A stretch of 64,000 bases of DNA, from NCBI GenBank assembly GCA_009993955.1, contig JAACSL010000001.1, positions 62,001-126,000 of the forward strand, read 5' to 3'. Shown piece after piece: positions 57,759 through 64,000 of the stretch. Each line of letters starts with the position of its first letter. Position 1 is the stretch's first letter. The notes under the pieces were generated by a model. The model searched no databases. It saw nothing but the letters and a program-made list of their open reading frames with translations, and was not told where the DNA came from. The position numbers were made by a program, and so were the translations under genes. Source of the DNA: Paraglaciecola sp. GTDB taxonomy: Bacteria; Pseudomonadota; Gammaproteobacteria; Enterobacterales; Alteromonadaceae.

Positions 57759-60026
57759 TCATTCTGGAAAATTTGCATACCAAAATGGTTGGATGGTTTG
57801 GCGCACCGTGCGAACCTCCGGTGGCTGGTTATCTTGATAGCGAAAACGCAGACTCACTTGGCCAGCAGCACTACTGGTAAATATCGTTGCCTTAGCCGCC
57901 GTGTAGCGCTCAACAACCTCTGGGCGAGGAAAATCCCAGCGATTTAAGAAGCCTTGAGTGAATACCACGTATTGTGCACGGACTGACTGGATAAATTCTC
58001 GGCTGGATGAACTTTTGCTGCCGTGATGTGGTGCCACCAGTAATGTCGATTGCAAAGCCTGACCTTGCTGAGCCACTAGTCGCGCTTCGATGTTTTTACT
58101 GATATCACCCGGTAATAATACGCTGTGCAAGCCATCACTGATCCGCAGCACGCAAGAGCTGTCGTTACTGTTGTAGCCCAGCGCGCGGTCAGGCCACATA
58201 AAATGTAGGTGTAAACCCCGCCAAGCCAAAACGTTATCAACATGACACACATCGCCACTACGTACGATTTGATGAATAAGCACACTGCGCTCTAAATACG
58301 GCAAACTGCCAGCGTGATCGTTATCACTGTGACTGATGATGACAAGGTCTAGCTCGCCAATACCCCGTGCTTTTAATACAGGTATGATTACGCTGTCAGC
58401 CATATTAAAACCGGAAGAATAAGCCGGCCCCACATCATACAACATAGCGTGGCGGCCACGGGTGATGAGCACACTAGTACCCTGCCCGACATCTAAAACA
58501 TCCACGTGCCAATCTTGCTGGTTGAGCGGTAAAAGCCAGCTTAATGCTGGTACAAAAAAAATGCAGAACCACGCTTTAGGTAATCGTGATGGCGGCAGCA
58601 TAAAAGCGAGGATGCCTAACATTAAACATAAACAGCTAGTTATTGGAATTTGTGGTAACGCCAGTGCCGCATATTGCCAATTAACAATGTGCTGCAAACC
58701 CGCTAAGGCAAAAGAAAAAAGTGCATCAGTTACGCTTAAAAGCCATTCGGCGCCCCAAGGCCATAGATACAACAACATTAATGTGGTTAGACAAAGCGGC
58801 ACCATGAGCAGCGTCACAACGGGCACCGCAATAAAATTCAACAAGGGGGCAACCAAGGAGATGAGTGAAAATTGACTCAACACTACAGCCAACATCAGGA
58901 GGCTCAAAGTCAGCTGAATTTTTAACATGCCAGCTAACCAGCTTCGCATTACCCCCGTGTTAGGTGCGGTTGGCCAGCGCCACAATACAAAAGCGATAAT
59001 GCTAACCGCAGCATAACTTAACCATAAACTTTGACCAAAAATACTCAGGGGGAAAAACACAATAATCAGCGCAAACGCGTAAATCAGTAGCCGTCGAAGA
59101 CTCATGTTTATGTCACTGAAGTATAGCGCCAAGACCAATAAGAGCATCAACCAAGCCCGCAAGGTCGGTAAGGCAAAACCCGCTAGCGCCGCATAAAATA
59201 AACTGACAAACAAACTCATCAGCAATGAAACTTTATGCACATTAAGATGATGTAAGTGATTAAAACGGCTGATTATTAATCCGATTATCCACGTAAAAAC
59301 CAAGTAGCTCATAGAAACGACCAGAGCCAAATGCAAACCAGAGATTGCAATAAGATGAGCAAGACCACTCCATTGCAACAGTTGCCAATCAGTATTTTGT
59401 AAAAATCCGCGATAACCCAAACTCAGGGCGGCAATCCAAGCCATGTTTTCAAATTTGAAGTTGGTTAGTTTATCGAGTGAACTTTGTCGCACAGACACGT
59501 GATTGTCGATTAAGGTATTCAGTGTGCTGGTTTTAACATAGCCTGTGGCCGTGATGCCTTCACTGAATAACCATTGCTGATAAGTAAAACCAGCTTCATT
59601 GGCCAAACCATGTGGTGGTTTGAGTTTGACCAAAAGCTGCACTGTTTGCCCTTGTTTGACAGGCCAATTAGGCTCAACCCAACTCAAACGAATGGTGCGA
59701 TGAACAAAAACCCTGTCCTGATCGATTTTTTCTACACTTAAATTAAACCTGACATTATTTGTAACATGATTGAGACTCAGTACTTCTCCTTCAACTAAGA
59801 CTGGGGCGCTGAATTGCGCTTTAGGCAGTTGCAAAGAGTATTGCCAATGGCCTACACTCGCCATCCACGTTAGGCCAAGTAATGCAGCCACTAAACGCCA
59901 ATAACGTAAAAAACTGCAAATGCATGTTATGACACCCAGTAACAAGGTAGTATGCATGGCTGGCAGCGTTGTCCATAACAAAGTGGATAAACAGGCTGCA
60001 ATAAAAATGAAAAGTTTACTGTCCAT
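57759..60026 (-). CDS. comEC: DNA uptake channel ComEC/Rec2
   Basis: A 755-residue protein with the ComEC layout: N-terminal membrane segments and an OB-like DUF4131 region (about 50-165), the Competence helix bundle (about 200-480), and a C-terminal metallo-beta-lactamase-like domain (about 505-740). The metal motif is ISHSDNDHAGSLPYL, with APHHGSKSSSS later. ComEC carries single-stranded DNA across the inner membrane during transformation. The comEC-msbA-lpxK order is shared with E. coli (ycaI). Intact, so natural uptake is possible if pilus genes exist elsewhere. Confidence 0.93.
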   Translation of the reverse strand: MDSKLFIFIAACLSTLLWTTLPAMHTTLLLGVITCICSFLRYWRLVAALLGLTWMASVGHWQYSLQLPKAQFSAPVLVEGEVLSLNHVTNNVRFNLSVEKIDQDRVFVHRTIRLSWVEPNWPVKQGQTVQLLVKLKPPHGLANEAGFTYQQWLFSEGITATGYVKTSTLNTLIDNHVSVRQSSLDKLTNFKFENMAWIAALSLGYRGFLQNTDWQLLQWSGLAHLIAISGLHLALVVSMSYLVFTWIIGLIISRFNHLHHLNVHKVSLLMSLFVSLFYAALAGFALPTLRAWLMLLLVLALYFSDINMSLRRLLIYAFALIIVFFPLSIFGQSLWLSYAAVSIIAFVLWRWPTAPNTGVMRSWLAGMLKIQLTLSLLMLAVVLSQFSLISLVAPLLNFIAVPVVTLLMVPLCLTTLMLLYLWPWGAEWLLSVTDALFSFALAGLQHIVNWQYAALALPQIPITSCLCLMLGILAFMLPPSRLPKAWFCIFFVPALSWLLPLNQQDWHVDVLDVGQGTSVLITRGRHAMLYDVGPAYSSGFNMADSVIIPVLKARGIGELDLVIISHSDNDHAGSLPYLERSVLIHQIVRSGDVCHVDNVLAWRGLHLHFMWPDRALGYNSNDSSCVLRISDGLHSVLLPGDISKNIEARLVAQQGQALQSTLLVAPHHGSKSSSSREFIQSVRAQYVVFTQGFLNRWDFPRPEVVERYTAAKATIFTSSAAGQVSLRFRYQDNQPPEVRTVRQTIQPFWYANFPE

Positions 60027-60076
60027 AGTAAGGTGCGAATCGACATTCCATCAGACACTGATTATAGAGAGTTCTC

Positions 60077-60598
60077 CTGAAAAAGTTTATTAAGCGGTTT
60101 TTACCGGATCACCATAAAATCAAACAGCAAAAAGCTCTCGCCATGTTTGGTACCCTGCTACACGATCCGAATTTGTGGCATTTAAATCGTCGTTCGGCTT
60201 CTGGTGCTTTTGGCATCGGTTTATTTTTTGCGTTTTGGCCAGTACCTTTCCAAATGTGGTTGGCTGCGGCACTAGCCATTCCGCTCAGAGTTAACCTACC
60301 CTTATCCGTTGCCACCGTGTGGATCACCAACCCTTTTACAATGCCACCTATTTTCTATGGAGCATACCTGATAGGTGTAAAGGTGATGGGTACCTCTGAA
60401 CAAGCCTTTGCCTTCGAATTAAGCTGGCACTGGGTGGTGGAAAGTTTAGAGACCATCGGACCAGCCTTCTTGGTTGGCTGCGGGATCTGCTCGGTTGTGT
60501 TTGGTTTAACCGGATATTTTAGTTTGAATTACATTTGGCGCTGGTCTGTGGTCAAAGCATGGCGATTACGCCAACGCAAGCGCCAAGCCCTAAAATAA
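60077..60598 (+). CDS. DUF2062 membrane protein with non-ATG start
   Basis: A DUF2062 protein of about 173 residues: LLHDPNLWHLNRRSASGAFG leads into two or three membrane helices, with the conserved NPFTMPPIFYGAY. Homologues begin with a basic segment like KKFIKRFLPDHHKIK, and exactly this is encoded before the first ATG (60143), in frame and without stops back to TAG at 60065-60067. No ATG, GTG or TTG is available there. CTG at 60077, with GAGAG about five bases upstream, is the best candidate; ATT at 60089 is an alternative. A shorter product from ATG 60143 would lose the conserved N-terminus. Divergent from comEC. Confidence 0.75.
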   Translation: MKKFIKRFLPDHHKIKQQKALAMFGTLLHDPNLWHLNRRSASGAFGIGLFFAFWPVPFQMWLAAALAIPLRVNLPLSVATVWITNPFTMPPIFYGAYLIGVKVMGTSEQAFAFELSWHWVVESLETIGPAFLVGCGICSVVFGLTGYFSLNYIWRWSVVKAWRLRQRKRQALK

Positions 60599-60632
60599 AT
60601 CACGACAATGCAATATAGTGTAGTGTGCGACA

Positions 60633-61070
60633 TCAGTCAGGATGGCGGCGTTGCATTTCATCCCATGAAAAACGGATCATGTCCTTCAAAACTGCAGTAT
60701 CGATATCACTTAACTTATTGAAATACAAACATGATTGGCTAGTTTTGTGTTTTCCCAAACGCGCCAATAAGTCGGCCATTTGCGCAAATCCTGCCATGCA
60801 ATACAAACTCATATTTTGTTTACGCGGCGAAAAACCAGCGCGCATAAAGCGGTTTTGTTTACCATCGGCAGTTTGATAATGATAACAACCATAACCAATA
60901 ATACTGCTCCCCCACATTTCTGCTGGTTCGTTCAAAACTTCCTCAAAGACAGTGATCAACTTATGTGCGTCTGCACGACGCTGCGGGTGGCTGACAGACT
61001 CGATAAATTCATGCACACTTTGCTGGGTGGGTTGCGTTTTATTTTCTGCCACACATCTTTCCTCGACCAT
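60633..61070 (-). CDS. DUF1801 domain protein
   Basis: A 145-residue protein of the DUF1801 family: SHPQRRADAHKLITVFEEVL, EPAEMWGSSIIGYGCYHYQ and a C-terminal cysteine-containing LYFNKLSDID are typical. The fold is a small alpha-beta barrel-like domain with no proven activity. It converges on the DUF2062 gene and ends 35 bases away. Downstream of the three tRNA genes on the same strand, it could receive some read-through. Confidence 0.8.
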   Translation of the reverse strand: MVEERCVAENKTQPTQQSVHEFIESVSHPQRRADAHKLITVFEEVLNEPAEMWGSSIIGYGCYHYQTADGKQNRFMRAGFSPRKQNMSLYCMAGFAQMADLLARLGKHKTSQSCLYFNKLSDIDTAVLKDMIRFSWDEMQRRHPD

Positions 61071-61160
61071 ATGCTCAAAAGTTAGCTTAAATGGATTGAG
61101 CTTTAATGCAAGAGTCAGAAATCAGCGCAAAAAATTGCAGAACAAAATGTTGGTGAAAAG

Positions 61161-61195
61161 AAAAACAGTTAACTGAATTTGGTTTTTTTAACTGA
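61161..61195 (-). terminator. Possible terminator after the tRNA cluster
   Basis: On the minus strand CAGTTA (61190-61195) can pair with TAACTG (61166-61171), followed by TTTTT (61161-61165). The stem is only 6 bp and the loop about 18 bases, so this is a weak call. Confidence 0.35.
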
Positions 61196-61221
61196 ATGAA
61201 GCAAGAAAACGAGATAGAAAA

Positions 61222-61308
61222 TGGTGCCCGGAGCCAGACTTGAACTGGCACGACCTTACGATCGAGGGATTTTAAATCCCTTGTGTCTACCGATTTCACC
61301 ACCCGGGC
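61222..61308 (-). tRNA. tRNA-Leu (anticodon UAA)
   Basis: An 87-nt cloverleaf with encoded CCA. The acceptor GCCCGGG pairs with CCGGGC at the end, the anticodon stem AGGGA/TCCCT holds the loop TTTAAAA with anticodon UAA, and a long variable arm (class II) is present. It occupies the place of E. coli leuZ after glycine and cysteine tRNAs. Confidence 0.97.
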
Positions 61309-61352
61309 ATGGGATGGACTTGTGCAAAACAAGCCGGTGTTGCTTAGCGTTA

Positions 61353-61426
61353 TGGAGGCGGAACCCGGAGTCGAACCGAGATCCACGGATTTGCAATCCG
61401 CTGCATAGCCATTCTGCCATTCCGCC
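61353..61426 (-). tRNA. tRNA-Cys (anticodon GCA)
   Basis: A 74-nt cloverleaf with encoded CCA. Acceptor GGCGGAA pairs with TTCCGCC, the discriminator is U as expected for cysteine, and the anticodon loop TTGCAAA gives GCA. It corresponds to E. coli cysT. Confidence 0.97.
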
Positions 61427-61545
61427 AAATTTTTACTCATCAAATTTGGAGTTTCATATCGGTGTCATATCAGCAAAGTAGCTTTGCTGTGTTTACCGCA
61501 ATGAACTCTGACAATAAGCTAGATTTTATTATCAATTTGCAAATT

Positions 61546-61620
61546 TGGAGCGGGAAACGAGATTCGAACTCGCGACCCCAACCTTGGCAAGGTTGTGCTC
61601 TACCACTGAGCTATTCCCGC
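61546..61620 (-). tRNA. tRNA-Gly (anticodon GCC)
   Basis: A 75-nt cloverleaf with encoded CCA. Acceptor GCGGGAA pairs with TTCCCGC, discriminator U, and the anticodon loop TTGCCAA gives GCC. It is first in the tRNA cluster after pgsA, as E. coli glyW. Confidence 0.97.
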
Positions 61621-61814
61621 ATGAATCTGCTTTGAAGCGCTTGATTTAACTATGCAATTTCAGCGTAGTTAACGGAGCTAAGCGCTGCTCGTCAAACTGT
61701 GGCGTGCATTCTACCTTCAAAGTGTTAGCTGTCAACCACAAAAATAACGATTTATATTCGACTGCTTAAATTTTGGCTGATACGCCGTAAATTTGAGCTT
61801 TGTTCGATAATTAA

Positions 61815-62378
61815 TTAGTTTGAGCGTTGGTCACGCCATGCGGCAACGGTGTAAACCAGCATTGACCAAAACGATAATATTGCGGCGATATACAGCAATA
61901 TATAACCCAAGGTCACCCAGTAGATGGTTATGCCCATAAACACCTCTAGCTCAGACAGTAATCCAATCAAAGCCAGCATCTGTGCCATGGTTTTGGCCTT
62001 GCCGGTAAACGACACTTTGACTAAGTCTTGTTTACCCTGCTGCCCCATCCATTCGCGTAAAGCCGAGATATAAATCTCTCTGGATAACAACAGTATCGCT
62101 GGTATCGTGATCCACAGTGTGGCGTAGGTATGGGTGATTAATAACAAGGCTGCAGCGACGATGAGTTTGTCAGCTACTGGGTCGAGAAACGCGCCAAATG
62201 GTGTGGTTTGTTTAAGTTTTCGTGCTAGATAACCATCAAACCAATCAGTGATAGCGGCAAACCAAAAGATAAAGGCTCCAGCTTGATGCGCCCATTTCCA
62301 ATCAAGAAAATACACAACAACAAATACGGGGATTAAGATGACCCTGATAATGGTAATAATGTTGGGAATGGTCCACAT
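61815..62378 (-). CDS. pgsA: CDP-diacylglycerol--glycerol-3-phosphate 3-phosphatidyltransferase PgsA
   Basis: A 187-residue inner-membrane enzyme making phosphatidylglycerol phosphate. The CDP-alcohol phosphotransferase motif is complete: DWFDGYLARKLKQTTPFGAF followed by LDPVADK, with all the metal-binding aspartates. Four to five membrane helices are expected. It is followed by the Gly-Cys-Leu tRNA cluster and preceded by uvrC, the E. coli order. Confidence 0.95.
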   Translation of the reverse strand: MWTIPNIITIIRVILIPVFVVVYFLDWKWAHQAGAFIFWFAAITDWFDGYLARKLKQTTPFGAFLDPVADKLIVAAALLLITHTYATLWITIPAILLLSREIYISALREWMGQQGKQDLVKVSFTGKAKTMAQMLALIGLLSELEVFMGITIYWVTLGYILLYIAAILSFWSMLVYTVAAWRDQRSN

Positions 62379-62493
62379 TGTTTGGCTTTTTATCCTACTT
62401 TCGGGGGGCTAACTTTCGCGCTGATTAAATACCTGTATAGTGCCACATCTACAAGTTTATTTTGTAGTAAAAGCAGAAAACAGTCCCATAAAA

Positions 62494-64000
62494 TTAATTG
62501 TGTAAATATTCGTAGATAGTTTCCGCCAACTCGTCACTGATACCCGGTACTTTAGCGATCTCATCCTTGCTCGCTTGCAAGATACCTTGTAAACCACCCA
62601 TATACTTTAACAAGCTCTGCCGTTTTTTAGCACCAATACCAGGAATACTTTGCAGTTTTGAGGTGTTTTTATCTTTTTGACGGCGTTCACGATGGCTTGT
62701 GATGGCAAAACGATGGGCTTCATCGCGAATGTGCTGAATCAAATGTAAGGCGATGGAATCAGGTGGCATGGGCACAGTTTGATGACTGCCTGCCAAGATG
62801 AGCGTTTCTAAACCCGCTTTTCGACTCGTGCCTTTGGCAACACCAATTAACAAGGGCTTTTTGGCTTGTGACCAGTGCTCAAAGTAATCTTCTGCTTGAG
62901 CCAATTGTCCTTTGCCTCCATCAATAAACAGTATGTCAGGGATTTTGCTTTCGTCTTTCACGTCACGATACCGTCGTGCCAAGGCTTGTGCCATGGCGGC
63001 ATAGTCGTCACCCGGTGTAATACCCTCAATGTTGTAACGACGATAATCGGTTTTATACGGGCCATCTCGATTGAATACGACACAAGACGCCACGGTAAGC
63101 TGCCCAGATGTATGACTGATATCAAAACATTCCATGCGTTGGATAGGTTGCTCGAATTCAAGGATTTGCTCGAGTTCGAGAAAACGTGCATATACCGATT
63201 TCTGTTGGCTTTGTTTGGCCACTAAAGCGTTTTCAGCATTGGTATTGGCGAGTTGCAAGTAACGGCGTTTTTCATCCCGCGCCCCTTTGAAAAACTGTAT
63301 TTTGCGTTTAGCTTCGCTGCTCAACAAGGTTTCAATGGCTTCTTGCTCGGTTAAGGGCTGTGGGATGACGATCTGCTGTGGAATAATTTTGTTGCCGGCC
63401 AAGTAAAACTGCAAAATAAAAGACTCAAATACTTCATCTGCACTGGATTCCACCGGAACCTTCGGATAAAAACTTTTACTACCCAGTAATTTGTTGTCGC
63501 GGATAAATAAACCGTGGATACATGCAATGCCATTTCGATAGGCAAAACCGAACACATCCATTTCTTGTTGATCACCACTCACCCACTGCTGCTCTTGCAC
63601 TTTCGCTAAAGCAGCAATTTGATCCCGGTAACGCGCAGCAGCTTCAAAGCGTAGAGCCTCACTGGCACCTTCCATTTGTTTCACCAAGGAATCAATCACT
63701 TGTTTGTTTTTGCCCTTTAAGAATAATCGCGCCAGATCAACTTGTTGCGCATATTCAGCGTCGCTGATCAGCCCCTCTACACAAGGTCCGGCACAGCGTT
63801 TCAATTGATATTGCAAACAGGGGCGAGTTCGCGCGCGATAATATGCGTCTTCACATTGACGGATGGGAAACAGCCTTTGCATGGTGCGCAAACTCTCTCG
63901 CACCGCCCATGCACTGGGATAAGGACCAAAGTATTCGCCTTTTAGTTTTCGTGTACCCCGGTGATTGGCCAAGCGTGGATGCCGGTGATCAGACAAAAAG
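62494..64000 (-). CDS. uvrC: Excinuclease ABC subunit C, UvrC (N-terminus beyond the window)
   Basis: About 501 residues of UvrC; the N-terminal roughly 105 residues, including the GIY-YIG nuclease that cuts 3' of the lesion, lie beyond base 64000. Visible are a zinc-like CLQYQLKRCAGPCVEGL, the UVR domain (about 95-130) that binds UvrB, the RNase H-like second nuclease with ECFDISHTSG and IDGGKGQL, and a C-terminal helix-hairpin-helix pair (LQSIPGIGAKKRQSLLKY, VPGISDELAETI). The apparent first residue near 63996 is an artefact of the edge, because the homologous frame continues upstream. It forms an operon with pgsA in many relatives. Confidence 0.95.
   Translation of the reverse strand, partial: FLSDHRHPRLANHRGTRKLKGEYFGPYPSAWAVRESLRTMQRLFPIRQCEDAYYRARTRPCLQYQLKRCAGPCVEGLISDAEYAQQVDLARLFLKGKNKQVIDSLVKQMEGASEALRFEAAARYRDQIAALAKVQEQQWVSGDQQEMDVFGFAYRNGIACIHGLFIRDNKLLGSKSFYPKVPVESSADEVFESFILQFYLAGNKIIPQQIVIPQPLTEQEAIETLLSSEAKRKIQFFKGARDEKRRYLQLANTNAENALVAKQSQQKSVYARFLELEQILEFEQPIQRMECFDISHTSGQLTVASCVVFNRDGPYKTDYRRYNIEGITPGDDYAAMAQALARRYRDVKDESKIPDILFIDGGKGQLAQAEDYFEHWSQAKKPLLIGVAKGTSRKAGLETLILAGSHQTVPMPPDSIALHLIQHIRDEAHRFAITSHRERRQKDKNTSKLQSIPGIGAKKRQSLLKYMGGLQGILQASKDEIAKVPGISDELAETIYEYLHN

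Noticed and set aside
61621-61700. Palindrome AAGCGCTT and a TTGACG box upstream of the tRNA-Gly gene as a promoter or operator
   Set aside because: TTGACG is a good -35, but the -10 at proper spacing (TTAACT) is poor, and the palindrome is short enough to arise by chance.
1-64000. Search for CRISPR arrays, insertion sequences, integrases or prophage genes
   Set aside because: No regularly spaced repeats, transposase, integrase or phage structural signature was seen by eye on either strand.

Overview
The window is a chromosomal segment of a Gram-negative gammaproteobacterium, most likely a marine member of the Alteromonadales (Alteromonas/Paraglaciecola-like). This is inferred from gene order and protein families, not from a marker-gene search. 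Long blocks keep the E. coli order: msrC-proQ-prc; rne/rluC/yceF/yceD-rpmF-plsX-fabH-fabD-fabG-acpP-fabF-pabC-mltG-tmk-holB-tatD; comEC-msbA-lpxK-ycaR-kdsB(-ycaQ); and uvrC-pgsA-tRNA-Gly-tRNA-Cys-tRNA-Leu. Sodium-linked transport is prominent (an NhaC fragment, an NSS symporter and NhaD), which fits a marine lifestyle. No phage, insertion sequence, CRISPR array or plasmid function was seen.

Layout. 1-5.8 kb (minus strand): the start of nhaC, an NSS transporter, then msrC, a small acidic protein, proQ and prc, plus a SIMPL-domain lipoprotein. 6.1-8.6 kb: an isolated large secreted GH9 glycosidase. 9-19.4 kb (minus): the fatty-acid and phospholipid precursor cluster, running into pabC-mltG-tmk-holB-tatD. 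19.6-26.1 kb: yceF, rluC, rne with a long leader, and a RhlE-type helicase. 26.3-28.0 kb: nhaD and yaiI. 28.0-31.6 kb (minus): a VWA lipoprotein, an ECF sigma factor and a single-span partner that is probably its anti-sigma factor. 31.9-39.5 kb (plus): an RND efflux operon with one fusion protein and two different permeases. 39.6-43 kb: aldo/keto reductase, TrmH-family methyltransferase, HMG-CoA reductase and a phasin-like protein. 43-45.9 kb (minus): a molybdopterin oxidoreductase, a candidate 46-residue ORF and a MORN-repeat protein. 46-50.7 kb (plus): an ABC efflux operon in which the fusion protein and the ATPase are broken while both permeases are intact. 50.7-54.8 kb: a small membrane protein, an XRE/MmyB regulator, a glutaredoxin-like protein, ycaQ, kdsB and ycaR. 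54.8-64 kb: lpxK, msbA, comEC, two DUF proteins, three tRNAs, pgsA and the 3' part of uvrC.

How the genes fit together. Most of the window is core housekeeping: fatty-acid synthesis feeding phospholipid and lipid A export (plsX/fab genes, kdsB/lpxK/msbA, pgsA), RNA metabolism (rne, rluC, rhlE, proQ, a TrmH-family enzyme) and DNA maintenance (holB, uvrC, ycaQ, comEC). The accessory parts are the sigma/VWA module, the two multi-component efflux operons (one intact, one decaying), the GH9 enzyme, HMG-CoA reductase and the Mo enzyme. I did not find a convincing new multi-gene defence or biosynthetic system. The best leads are the triple-lesion ABC operon, the VWA/ECF/membrane-protein operon, the HMG-CoA reductase, the candidate small ORF at 43494-43634 and several unusual start regions.
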